Assembly (NCBI GenBank): GCA_028293405.1 | Contig: JAQGOW010000612.1 | Location: forward strand, 1 to 7,241 | DNA from: Verrucomicrobiales bacterium | GTDB taxonomy: Bacteria > Verrucomicrobiota > Verrucomicrobiia > Limisphaerales > Palsa-1400 | Reading direction: 5' to 3' | Length of the DNA: 7,241 nt | Part shown: positions 1 to 6,193 of the stretch, piece after piece | Numbering within the stretch: the first letter of the stretch is position 1 | How the letters are laid out: each line of letters starts with the position of its first letter | The notes under the pieces: generated by a model | Told to the model about the DNA's origin: nothing | The model's input: only the letters and a program-made list of their open reading frames with translations | The model's database searches: none | Position numbers and translations under genes: made by a program

Positions 1-2
1 TA

Positions 3-695
3 ATTCGCCAATTCAATGTATTGAGAGATCGCGTCGATGTGTTTGCAGAAATTTTTCGCAAAAACGTAGCATATTTAACTGCGTTTAATGCAAAACCAGG
101 AGTTTCCGTTCAAAAGCTTGACGGTACAGAAGAAGCTGCGGAGAGGTTCGCGCAGAAAGATGCAACCCCAAACGAGGACGGCCGCGTCCGACAATTCCTT
201 GATACCTGCTTTGTCATGATGCCCTTCGGGCATTGGTTCGACCGGTATTACCAAGAAATTTACGTCCCCGCCATTAAAGAAGCAGGTTTGGAACCCGTCC
301 GAGCCGATGAATTGTTTACTACTGGCAGCGTCGTCGAGCAAATTTGGGAGCAGATCAGTAAATCCAAAGTCCTATTAGCAGACCTGACTGATCGTAATGC
401 CAATGTCTTTTACGAACTGGGTCTCGCACATGCCGCCAAAAAGCCCGTAATATTTACGGCCGCAAAAACCGATGACGTCCCCTTCGACCTGCGGCACCTG
501 CGAGTAATCATATATGACGTGCGCGAACCAAATTGGGCGGCAAAGCTAATGCGGCACATTGCCGATTATCTGAAAAACGCAAAGAGCGATCCCGATAAGT
601 CTATTCCTCAGCCGTTCAGAAACCACTATTCAGCAGGTAATGGCGATGCGCTCCTACAAGCAACGCGGCAGTTCCAAGTCGCCGGCAAGCAGTAG
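3..695 (+). CDS. Nucleoside 2-deoxyribosyltransferase/TIR-like domain protein, 5'-partial
   Basis: The reading frame is open from the window edge to the TAG at 693-695, so the true start probably lies upstream; an in-frame TTG at 21 is only a fallback. Numbering from that TTG, the domain spans about residues 62-187: a first strand FVMMPFG (64-70), then RAD (94-96), then LLADLTDRNANVFYELGLAH (118-137) followed by KKPVIF. This layout (strand, Asp-Leu, N-N-V-x-Y-E-L-G, Lys-Pro-Val) is that of the nucleoside 2-deoxyribosyltransferase-like/TIR-like Rossmannoid group. Glu132 sits where that group has its catalytic Glu, so cleavage of a nucleoside or NAD-type glycosidic bond is possible but not shown. 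Residues 1-60 have no domain I recognise. There is no membrane segment, so the protein is probably cytosolic. Many relatives belong to defence or nucleotide-signalling loci; whether this one does is inference. Its 3' end lies 14 bp from the stop of the opposing gene. Confidence 0.85.
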   Translation: MRQFNVLRDRVDVFAEIFRKNVAYLTAFNAKPGVSVQKLDGTEEAAERFAQKDATPNEDGRVRQFLDTCFVMMPFGHWFDRYYQEIYVPAIKEAGLEPVRADELFTTGSVVEQIWEQISKSKVLLADLTDRNANVFYELGLAHAAKKPVIFTAAKTDDVPFDLRHLRVIIYDVREPNWAAKLMRHIADYLKNAKSDPDKSIPQPFRNHYSAGNGDALLQATRQFQVAGKQ

Positions 696-709
696 GCGTT
701 TCATGATCG

Positions 710-1291
710 CTATTTGTCCGGATTGGACGGCTGAATTTCGCGCAAACCTGTCTGTAGCCTTTCCTTAAGTCTATCCGTAAGGCCATCCACCTTGCGCAAT
801 TTCCAATGCCCAGGACTTGTCTCTTGCAACAAAACCATGTCGCCGGGTTCGACACGAGCGTCCGTATAAAACCTTCTGATCTCACCCCGCTCCCGCAATT
901 TGTTCCCATTCGCCATTACGTCCGTCTTGAATTTTCGCCCGCTTGGCAATGATTCGATTGTCATCGCCTCCCCAGCACTGACGATTCCTTTATTCATGGC
1001 ATCAGTCAGCGTTACCAAATTTTGATTGATCATCCCTTGAGTAACCTCGACTCGAATTTCCCTGCCGTATGGCGTTTTCGAATCCATATAAAGTCCCGGC
1101 ACGTGTTCATTTGCGATAAACCCTTGCAACCTCTGCTGAATCGCCAGCACCTGTTCCTTCATTTGCTTCAGTTCCGACGCTCGACGAGTTAGCGCTTCGA
1201 GAGCAATCAGGTCCTGATTCTTCGCAGCATCACCAACCTTCCCCATCGTTTTCGTCATCAACTCCTCAATCTGGCGGCTGATATTATTCAT
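710..1291 (-). CDS. Coiled-coil protein of unknown function, possible DNA-binding barrel at C-terminus
   Basis: This 193-residue protein is not in a family I can name. Residues 1-60 are charged and heptad-like (M-N-N-I-S-R-Q-I-E-E-L, later ELKQMKEQVLAIQQRLQ), consistent with a coiled coil that oligomerises. Residues 72-170 look like a compact beta-rich domain: GREIRVEVTQGMINQN, SGRKFKTDVMANGNKLRERG, then VEPGDMVLLQE followed by PGHWKLRK. A 'V-x-x-G-D-x-V-x-L ... W-x-L' ending occurs in several small DNA-binding barrels and restriction-associated domains, so DNA binding is a guess. The ATG at 1291 directly abuts a 14-bp palindrome and leaves no room for a ribosome binding site. A second in-frame ATG at 1258 has GAGGAG only 3 nt upstream, so an 11-residue shorter form is possible. 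There is no signal peptide or membrane segment. It is convergent with the TIR-like gene and divergent from the 99-codon gene. Confidence 0.75.
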   Translation of the reverse strand: MNNISRQIEELMTKTMGKVGDAAKNQDLIALEALTRRASELKQMKEQVLAIQQRLQGFIANEHVPGLYMDSKTPYGREIRVEVTQGMINQNLVTLTDAMNKGIVSAGEAMTIESLPSGRKFKTDVMANGNKLRERGEIRRFYTDARVEPGDMVLLQETSPGHWKLRKVDGLTDRLKERLQTGLREIQPSNPDK

Positions 1292-1305
1292 GTATACATG
1301 TATAC
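1292..1305. promoter_or_regulatory. 14-bp perfect palindrome, probable operator
   Basis: GTATACATGTATAC is its own reverse complement. It covers the proposed -10 element and touches the start codon, so a bound dimer would block RNA polymerase. An overlapping 12-bp palindrome, CATGTATACATG (1289-1300), includes the ATG. Autoregulation by the coiled-coil protein is the simplest idea but is inference. Confidence 0.5.
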
Positions 1306-1326
1306 TTTTACTAATTTATTTGTCAA
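1299..1326 (-). promoter_or_regulatory. Promoter of the coiled-coil gene (TTGACA / TATACA)
   Basis: On the minus strand a perfect TTGACA (1326-1321) is followed by 16 nt and TATACA (1304-1299), four of six matches to the -10 consensus. A start about 7 nt below the -10 would fall at or next to the ATG at 1291, predicting a leaderless or nearly leaderless message. This agrees with the missing Shine-Dalgarno. Confidence 0.5.
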
Positions 1327-1386
1327 CGATTTTGCGACATCTGTATAACTGACTTTCGATTAATGTCTTACAAATATACCTGCGCG

Positions 1387-1408
1387 CCATACCTAACCAT
1401 ACCTAACC
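1387..1408. repeat. Tandem 10-bp repeat, 2.2 copies
   Basis: CCATACCTAA occurs twice in direct tandem (1387-1396 and 1397-1406), followed by CC. It lies in the divergent intergenic region about 85 bp before the 99-codon gene. One-turn spacing makes a regulator site possible. Confidence 0.4.
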
Positions 1409-1434
1409 CGAATCTCCGGCCGCGCGCAATGGGC

Positions 1435-1446
1435 GCTTATATAAGC
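1435..1446 (+). promoter_or_regulatory. 12-bp palindrome with -10-like TATAAG
   Basis: GCTTATATAAGC is a perfect palindrome containing TATAAG (1440-1445, five of six to the -10 consensus). It lies 46 bp before the ATG at 1492. I see no good -35 element at the right distance, so promoter activity is only possible. Confidence 0.3.
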
Positions 1447-1491
1447 AGCCCGCAGCGTGTTTGATCCGGCACTGAAGGGCATTCGAATCAT

Positions 1492-1791
1492 ATGAAAAAT
1501 AAATTCCATAAATCATCAACCATTCCCGAAATCCCAATATCTGCTCTCGAAGCAGCAATCGTAGACCTTGGCCACAAGCCGTCGGCGTATTCCCCTGAAC
1601 AAGGCATCGCCATCACAAAAGCCTGCATCGCCGAAATCGAAGCCGAACTCCAAACCTTCTTCGAACGGTTCGGCAATTTAAATGATGATGCCGATTTGGC
1701 CGAGGAACATCATTCCCTCCCCATCCGCGAATTGCGCTCCTTACGCTTAAGGCTAGCATCCTACCAGTTGCAAAAGGAGGCGCGAAACTAA
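1492..1791 (+). CDS. Hypothetical protein, 99 aa
   Basis: I do not recognise this protein. It is 99 residues, largely helical by composition, with a charged middle segment (NDDADLAEEHH, about 63-73) and a basic C-terminus (RELRSLRLRLASYQLQKEARN pattern). There is no signal peptide, membrane segment or metal motif. The ATG at 1492 has AAGGG at 1475-1479, spaced 12 nt, which is longer than ideal. It is transcribed away from the coiled-coil gene and faces the SymE-like gene. The minus strand of this stretch also has open frames, but none looks like a protein. I favour this frame because it has an ATG, an upstream purine-rich site and ordinary amino-acid composition. Confidence 0.6.
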   Translation: MKNKFHKSSTIPEIPISALEAAIVDLGHKPSAYSPEQGIAITKACIAEIEAELQTFFERFGNLNDDADLAEEHHSLPIRELRSLRLRLASYQLQKEARN

Positions 1792-1872
1792 CTGAGTGTA
1801 TCTTGTTAGCGCGGCTAAACACATTGCTCAGACAGATGCAATGGAGCAGCCTAGCGCGCGCATGAAGCGGTC

Positions 1873-1902
1873 GGTCTTAGTAAATGTGGCTTTACTGTGA
1901 CC
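1873..1902. terminator. Hairpin between convergent genes (possible bidirectional terminator)
   Basis: AGTAAA (1879-1884) pairs with TTTACT (1891-1896) across a 6-nt loop. An outer GGTC (1873-1876) pairs with GACC (1899-1902) beyond a 2x2 internal loop. The SymE-like stop codon (1892-1894, minus strand) lies inside the stem. No U-tract follows on either strand, so intrinsic termination would be weak. Confidence 0.35.
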
Positions 1903-2161
1903 GGAGTTCAATCACTCCCGGAGCAATGGACTTCACCAAAACATGAGAACCAGGCTTGAAACCAGCACGTTCAAGCCAATGCCCAGTCAGACGAATCTTC
2001 GGTTTGACCTGCTTTTTCCAGAAATCACCAGTTTGTTCGACTTTTAGTTTTCGTACAGCAGGATTTATTCTTGTTTCGGTGTTTATGTGACAACACAGGC
2101 TGACATTCTGGAATGTAGCGTGCACACCGAATGTTTTTTCTCGACACTCACAGTAGCGCAA
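1892..2161 (-). CDS. SymE-like protein (type I toxin-family, AbrB-like fold)
   Basis: The C-terminal half is a clear SymE-family domain: RKLKV (37-41), then KPKIRLTGHWLERAGFKPG (53-71) and HVLVKSIAPGVIELR (73-87). In Escherichia coli SymE is an SOS-induced protein controlled by the antisense RNA SymR and related in fold to AbrB antitoxins. Later work describes such proteins as binding nucleic acid. The start is unclear: the longest frame begins with TTG at 2161, an in-frame GTG lies at residue 13, and no convincing ribosome binding site is seen. The cysteine-rich first 35 residues (YCECREK, SLCCH) do not resemble the family and may be untranslated. A SymR-like antisense RNA over the 5' end would fit the family, but I see no convincing plus-strand promoter there. 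No LexA box of the CTGT-N8-ACAG type is present upstream. Confidence 0.75.
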   Translation of the reverse strand: MRYCECREKTFGVHATFQNVSLCCHINTETRINPAVRKLKVEQTGDFWKKQVKPKIRLTGHWLERAGFKPGSHVLVKSIAPGVIELRSQ

Positions 2162-2264
2162 CAGTTGGCAATCGGCTGTTTCATTGACTATTTACAGTCT
2201 AAATCGTGCGAAATCATGGGCGACTCTGTTCTTATTTTTGGTTCAGCTGCCTACACTTAAACCT

Positions 2265-2293
2265 TTGACAGTCAACAATCGCCAGCGTACACG
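2265..2293 (+). promoter_or_regulatory. Candidate promoter of the redB-like/kinase operon with overlapping inverted repeat
   Basis: A perfect TTGACA at 2265-2270 is followed by 17 nt and TACACG (2288-2293), a weak -10 with three of six matches. The -35 is embedded in TTGACAGTCAA (2265-2275), a 5+1+5 inverted repeat that could bind a regulator. The implied leader before the ATG at 2341 is about 40 nt. Confidence 0.35.
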
Positions 2294-2340
2294 CATTCGG
2301 CATAGCGCTTGCTCCAAGAACTACTGTGCCAAGACACGTG

Positions 2341-2937
2341 ATGCGCATCGCTATTTCGACAGTATGGTTGCTCGCAGTATTAGCCTGCGGGTTGTTTTTG
2401 ATTTCTTTGGACAATAGCGCAGGGCCTCAGGCAATGGCCGGAATGGAGTTTCCAAAAGTCCAAGAGGTTCAACTGGATTCCCACCGCTGCACACTGCTGT
2501 TGTTTGCTCATCCCAAATGCCCCTGCACTCGCGCTACCATCGGCGAGTTAAACCGCCTCCTGACGCGTTGTACAACCAATGTGGCTGTTCATGTTTTCTT
2601 TCTGCGCCCGAGTACCGAGACTGAGGATTGGTCGCAAACAGATTTGTGGCGAAGCGCCGGGAGCATTCCCGGCGTGCAGGTGCACCTCGATACTGATGGC
2701 GCCATTGCTGCAACATTTGGCGCGAGCACGTCGGGCGACGCCGTTCTCTACAGTTCGCATGGGAAATTGCTTTTTCATGGCGGGATCACCGCTGGACGCG
2801 GTCACGAGGGAGATAACCCGGGCGCCAGCGCCATCGTCGCGTTCGCCACTGGCACGACGGCCACTTTCAATCAAACGCCGGCCTATGGATGCCAACTTCA
2901 AAAGCAATGCAACGTAGCCCAGGAGACAACGCAATGA
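2341..2937 (+). CDS. RedB-like membrane-anchored thioredoxin-fold protein (CPC motif)
   Basis: The 198-residue product from ATG 2341 has an N-terminal hydrophobic helix (about 7-23, WLLAVLACGLFLISL) with little charge before it, indicating a signal anchor or uncleaved export signal and an extracytoplasmic C-terminal domain. The core starts with TLLLFAHPKCPC (51-62). C60-P61-C62 replaces the usual CxxC at the helix start, as in RedB-type proteins. The family pattern continues with TDLWRSAGSIPGV (100-112), FGASTSGDAVLY (126-137), GGITAGRGHEGDN (147-159) and TPAYGC (179-184). This order matches RedB proteins of Planctomycetes and Verrucomicrobia as I remember them. The biochemical role is not established; thiol redox chemistry or metal handling is likely from the two Cys. 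Earlier in-frame GTG codons at 2326 and 2338 are possible, but the ATG gives the most natural signal. Its stop overlaps the kinase start (ATGA), so the two are co-translated. Confidence 0.82.
   Translation: MRIAISTVWLLAVLACGLFLISLDNSAGPQAMAGMEFPKVQEVQLDSHRCTLLLFAHPKCPCTRATIGELNRLLTRCTTNVAVHVFFLRPSTETEDWSQTDLWRSAGSIPGVQVHLDTDGAIAATFGASTSGDAVLYSSHGKLLFHGGITAGRGHEGDNPGASAIVAFATGTTATFNQTPAYGCQLQKQCNVAQETTQ
2921..2937 (+). promoter_or_regulatory. Strong ribosome binding site and ATGA overlap fixing the kinase start
   Basis: AGGAG (2921-2925) lies 8 nt before the ATG at 2934, whose last two bases plus the next A form the TGA of the upstream gene. This decides the kinase start over the in-frame ATG at 2889, which would add 15 residues encoded inside the upstream gene. 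Confidence 0.85.
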
Positions 2938-5228
2938 CCCATACAACAACACCAACAACAGACGTTAGCCTACGCGCACACGAACTGTTCAAAGAACAGC
3001 AACTCAACATCACGAAACACACCGACATTGTGTTTGCACGGTTGATGATCTTTCAGTGGCTGGCCGGCATCGCCGCGGCTTTGATGATATCGCCACACAC
3101 CTGGACCGGCACCGAAAGTCACGTCCACATCCATGTCTGGGCAGCGGTGTTGCTGGGCGGTTTGATCACGAGCGTGCCCGTGGCGATGGCGTTTCTGTAC
3201 CCCGGCAGAGTGATCACACGGCATACGATCGCGATCGGCCAGATGTTGACCTCCGCGTTGTTGATTCATTTGACCGGCGGCCGCATCGAAACGCACTTTC
3301 ACGTCTTCGGCTCACTCGCCATCCTGGCATTTTACCGCGATTGGCGCGTACTGGTTTCGGCCTCGGCCATTGTTTTCGTCGACCATTTGGCTCGTGGATT
3401 TTTATGGCCCCAATCCGTTTACGGTGTCATGAGCGCGCCGATTTGGCGTTCGTTCGAGCACGCGGGCTGGGTTGTGTTTGAAGTGGTTTTTCTCATCATT
3501 TCCATCCGCAAAAGTTTAGTTGAAATGTTAAACGTCGCGGAGCGGCAGGCGCGGTTGGAAGCGTTGAACGAGACGATCGAAAAAACGGTGGCCGAGCGCA
3601 CCGCTGAGTTGCGACGAGAAATTGCCGAACGTCGTGAAGCTGAAGAGCAATTGAAAAAGAGCCAGTCGCAATTGGCACAGGCGCAACAAATCGCGCACAT
3701 CGGCAGTTGGGAATGGGACATTTGCGCGGACAAAGTTTGTTGGTCGGACGAAACGGCGCGCCTGTATGGATTCGCTCCGGAAGATGCCGGCATGAACATG
3801 GAAGCATGTCTGAAACGCCTCCATCCCGATGACATTCTAAAAGTGCGTGAAGCTTTGCAGCAAGCCGCCCAGACCGGCAAGCCTTACGAATGCGATCATC
3901 GGGTCATGTTGCCGGACACAACCGAGCGAGTTATGCAGGGCCGTGGCGAGGTGACAGTGGATAGCAACGGCATAGCGACGAAAATTCTCGGGACCGCTCA
4001 GGACATTACGGTGACGCGCCGCAATGAATTGGCATTGCGCCGCAGCGAAGAGCAATTGAGGCAATCACAAAAAATGGAAGCAGTCGGAAGATTGGCCGGT
4101 GGCGTCGCCCACGACTTTAACAATTTGCTGACCGTCATCACCGGGTATTGCGCGTTGTTGATGCGCCGTCTGCCGCATGTCGATCCTATTCGCCCGCACG
4201 CCGAACAAATCCAGCGCGCCGCGGAACGTGCCGCTTCGTTGACACGCCAACTGCTGGCCTTCAGCCGCAAACAAGTGTTGCAACCGCGCACGTTGGACCT
4301 TGCTGAGATCGTGCATGGCATGGAAAAAATGCTCCACCGTCTCATCGGTGAGGACATCGAGTTGCGCACTATTAGCGATCCGGGCGCCGCCAAAGTTCAG
4401 GCCGACCCTGGCCAGATTGAACAGGTGATTTTGAATATGGCGGTGAATGCGCGCGACGCCATGCCACAGGGAGGCAAACTGACGATCCGCATTTCGAACG
4501 TGATTTTTGATCAAAAAACCGTCATCCGAAATCGTGGCCTCGACGCTGGTGCGTACGTGATGATGGCTATCAGCGACAGTGGAGTGGGTATGACTCCGGA
4601 AGTGCGAGCGCACTTGTTCGAACCGTTCTTCACCACCAAAGGGGTTGGCAAAGGCACCGGTCTTGGGCTCGCCACCTGCTACGGAATCATTAGCCAAAGC
4701 GGCGGCGACGTCCGCGTCTACAGCGAGCCGGGCTCTGGCACGACCTTCAAGATTTATTTGCCTGCCATTCAAAGCAACGTCTTGCCCGCACCGATGATCG
4801 ACGAAACCGACGCTCTTCCGGGCGGCACTGAAACCATTTTGATTGTCGAAGATGACGAAGCCGTACGAACGCTCGCGTCCGCTGTGCTTGGCGAGTGCGG
4901 TTACAGCATTGAACTCGCGCGCGATGGCGCAGAAGCCCTTGCTGTCATTGAAAGTGGCCGGCGCTTCGACATGATTCTCACCGACGTCATCATGCCGAAA
5001 GTCAGTGGTCGTCAGCTTTACGATCGCGCGAAGGAAAAGCTGCAGACCACCAAAGTTCTGTTCATGTCCGGTTACACCGATGATGCACTCGCCAATCGCG
5101 GCGTTCTCGAACAAGGATTCAACTTCCTGGAAAAGCCCTTTTCGCCAACGGGTTTGGCCAACAAGGTGCGCAAGGTTCTGGACGGAATTGAGTCTGACAC
5201 CTCCAAAGACATCGCCTTGACTGCGTAG
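2934..5228 (+). CDS. Membrane hybrid sensor histidine kinase / response regulator
   Basis: The 764-residue protein senses a signal at the membrane and phosphorylates itself and its own receiver. An N-terminal region of about five membrane helices (roughly 33-53, 68-88, 96-114, 124-155 and 178-192) contains ESHVHIHVW and GGRIETHFHVFGSLA (115-129). These membrane-proximal histidines could bind a metal or haem (inference); a similar GG-x-IE-x-HF block occurs in some chemotaxis receptors. A charged coiled coil (200-250) leads to a PAS domain (about 252-362, with GSWEWD and GTAQDIT). HisKA follows with phosphoacceptor His393 in GGVAHDFNN. The HATPase has N-box N501/N505, G1 DSGVGM (548-553), F-box FEPFF (562-566) and G2 GKGTGLGLA (572-580). 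The receiver (about 634-750) has acidic D640/D641, phosphoacceptor D684 in TDVIMP, S712 and K734 in LEKPF. All key residues are present, so it should be active. There is no DNA-binding output domain, so the partner acts elsewhere or the receiver only modulates. Coupling to the RedB-like gene suggests redox or metal sensing. Confidence 0.95.
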   Translation: MTHTTTPTTDVSLRAHELFKEQQLNITKHTDIVFARLMIFQWLAGIAAALMISPHTWTGTESHVHIHVWAAVLLGGLITSVPVAMAFLYPGRVITRHTIAIGQMLTSALLIHLTGGRIETHFHVFGSLAILAFYRDWRVLVSASAIVFVDHLARGFLWPQSVYGVMSAPIWRSFEHAGWVVFEVVFLIISIRKSLVEMLNVAERQARLEALNETIEKTVAERTAELRREIAERREAEEQLKKSQSQLAQAQQIAHIGSWEWDICADKVCWSDETARLYGFAPEDAGMNMEACLKRLHPDDILKVREALQQAAQTGKPYECDHRVMLPDTTERVMQGRGEVTVDSNGIATKILGTAQDITVTRRNELALRRSEEQLRQSQKMEAVGRLAGGVAHDFNNLLTVITGYCALLMRRLPHVDPIRPHAEQIQRAAERAASLTRQLLAFSRKQVLQPRTLDLAEIVHGMEKMLHRLIGEDIELRTISDPGAAKVQADPGQIEQVILNMAVNARDAMPQGGKLTIRISNVIFDQKTVIRNRGLDAGAYVMMAISDSGVGMTPEVRAHLFEPFFTTKGVGKGTGLGLATCYGIISQSGGDVRVYSEPGSGTTFKIYLPAIQSNVLPAPMIDETDALPGGTETILIVEDDEAVRTLASAVLGECGYSIELARDGAEALAVIESGRRFDMILTDVIMPKVSGRQLYDRAKEKLQTTKVLFMSGYTDDALANRGVLEQGFNFLEKPFSPTGLANKVRKVLDGIESDTSKDIALTA

Positions 5229-5491
5229 TCGCAGACTTTCGGGCCGGTCAGCGAAGAAGAAGGGCTGGTCAAAGGCGGGTCCGTGTCACAGCACGATTGA
5301 TCACGACTTCAAGGTTCTGAGCTGGATAGAGTTTTGAAAAGCGCGAGCCCATCCATTTCAGCAATGACGAGTTTTCGTGATGCTAAGTTGGTCTGTTTTG
5401 ATGCTGGCGTCGAGCCGCTTTACTGATTGGATGGTGCGCTGATCGGACGTGTAGATCGGGACAGAAACTCCATCCTCATCTCAACGGCTCG

Positions 5492-5658
5492 GTCAGCCTG
5501 ACGGGTGCCTGGCTTCAGGCGGTTCGCGGCAGCGAACATCAAAACAATTTGTTCTAAATCTCACGGGTTCCCGCCAACCTGACGGGTGCCTGCCGTCAGC
5601 CTGACGGGTAAACTCAGTCGCAAACGATTGACGATCAACATTCTTGACGGCCTGACGG
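5492..5658. repeat. CTGACGG-family dispersed repeats with inverted copies
   Basis: GTCAGCCTGACGGGT occurs at 5492-5506 and 5595-5609, identical over 15 bp. CCTGACGGGTGCCTG occurs at 5497-5511 and 5578-5592. CCTGACGG recurs at 5651-5658. Within this, CTGACGG (5579-5585), CCGTCAG (5593-5599) and CTGACGG (5601-5607) can form two mutually exclusive 7-bp stems. Confidence 0.65.
5522..5537. repeat. Small perfect hairpin GTTCGC-GGCA-GCGAAC
   Basis: A 6-bp perfect stem with a 4-nt loop lies between two copies of the CTGACGG repeat. No U-tract follows directly, so I do not call it a terminator. Confidence 0.4.
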
Positions 5659-5663
5659 CTCTA

Positions 5664-5680
5664 ACCCCCCGGTGGGGGGT
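5664..5680. repeat. G/C-only inverted repeat ACCCCCC-GGT-GGGGGGT
   Basis: A 7-bp perfect stem with a 3-nt loop, followed by GGGG (5681-5684). It is purely C6/G6 and very stable if extruded or transcribed. Confidence 0.45.
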
Positions 5681-5735
5681 GGGGTCGTTCCGGTCCGCAG
5701 TTATTTTCTTCAGTCCACTGCTTGGGACGGCACCG

Positions 5736-5755
5736 ACCCGTCCCATGGGACGGGT
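5736..5755. repeat. 20-bp perfect palindrome
   Basis: ACCCGTCCCATGGGACGGGT is its own reverse complement. Its GGGACGG arm also occurs at 5724-5730 and 5790-5796, so the surroundings carry further half-sites. This suits a dimeric regulator site or a cruciform; function unknown. Confidence 0.6.
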
Positions 5756-5789
5756 GAAAACGCTAAAACCACCAATGTTTACGGGCCTT

Positions 5790-5832
5790 GGGACGGGGTG
5801 ACGGGTCCAGAGGAGGGTACGGGGGTGGGGGG
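5790..5832 (+). other. Potential G-quadruplex run
   Basis: Six G-runs of at least three lie within 43 nt: 5790-5792, 5795-5798, 5803-5805, 5815-5817, 5821-5825 and 5827-5832, with spacers of 2, 4, 9, 3 and 1 nt. Any four consecutive runs could form a quadruplex on the plus strand, the one with the 9-nt loop being least favoured. Confidence 0.45.
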
Positions 5833-5888
5833 TGCGGCGACTTGCCTGCACAATTCAAAATAGATGGACCGCTCAAAAAGTTGCAGCC

Positions 5889-5913
5889 CCTTTGCGCCTT
5901 CGCGCCCTTCGCG
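5889..5913. repeat. CCTTTGCG / CCTTCGCG short tandem repeat
   Basis: CCTTTGCG, CCTTCGCG and CCCTTCGCG follow one another directly. Runs of this word type are common intergenic repeats in many bacterial genomes and often produce false open frames. No local function is evident. Confidence 0.5.
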
Positions 5914-6037
5914 AGACATGTGATTGAAGAATTTTTCAATTATTTTGGGGACTACCCCCGTAACTGTCCTACCCCCCTTGATAAAGTAGCGCCTATGAAT
6001 GTTACGAACAGTCTGGCCGCCCACACGTCCACCGCCA

Positions 6038-6066
6038 TTCCCAATGAAAACGAAGGGTTGTATAAC
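6038..6066 (+). promoter_or_regulatory. Candidate promoter upstream of array A
   Basis: TTCCCA (6038-6043, four of six to the -35) is followed by 17 nt and TATAAC (6061-6066, five of six to the -10). It overlaps an inverted repeat, GTTGTA (6057-6062) with TACAAC (6072-6077), that could be an operator. The predicted start is near 6073. Confidence 0.25.
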
Positions 6067-6103
6067 ATATGTACAACAAGGTCAGTTGGGCCGGATCGCT
6101 CGC

Positions 6104-6155
6104 GAAAAAATCGGAAAAAAGTACTCTTAAGTACTTTTAAGTACTCAGAAGTACT
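6104..6155 (+). repeat. Array A: AGTACT-N4, four units, exact 10-bp period
   Basis: After a GAAAAAATCGGAAAAA preamble, AGTACT occurs at 6120, 6130, 6140 and 6150, each 10 bp apart, with variable four-base spacers CTTA, TTTA and CAGA (the base run after the last is CTGG). The core is palindromic. Phasing at about one helical turn places all cores on one face of the DNA. Confidence 0.8.
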
Positions 6156-6163
6156 CTGGGACC

Positions 6164-6193
6164 GACTGAAATGCTGCTTTCGGCGGCTCAGTC
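6164..6193 (+). ncRNA. Bulged stem-loop directly after array A
   Basis: GACTGA (6164-6169) pairs with TCAGTC (6188-6193), and GCTGC (6173-6177) with GCGGC (6183-6187) through one G-U pair. A 3-nt bulge (AAT) separates the two helices and the loop is TTTCG. The eleven-pair stem is stronger than chance hairpins nearby. Whether it is transcribed is unknown. Confidence 0.35.

Noticed and set aside
2186..2199. LexA-type SOS box upstream of the SymE-like gene
   Set aside because: GACTATTTACAGTC is only a 4-bp-arm inverted repeat and lacks the CTGT-N8-ACAG pattern, so SOS control cannot be claimed.
2889..2933. Kinase start at the ATG at 2889
   Set aside because: The 15 extra codons lie inside the RedB-like gene. 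The ATG at 2934 has a well-spaced AGGAG and a standard ATGA overlap.
4065..5114. 349-codon minus-strand frame inside the kinase gene
   Set aside because: It lies wholly opposite the intact HisKA, HATPase and receiver domains. Its His/Asn/Gln-rich composition is typical of the antisense of a conserved gene.
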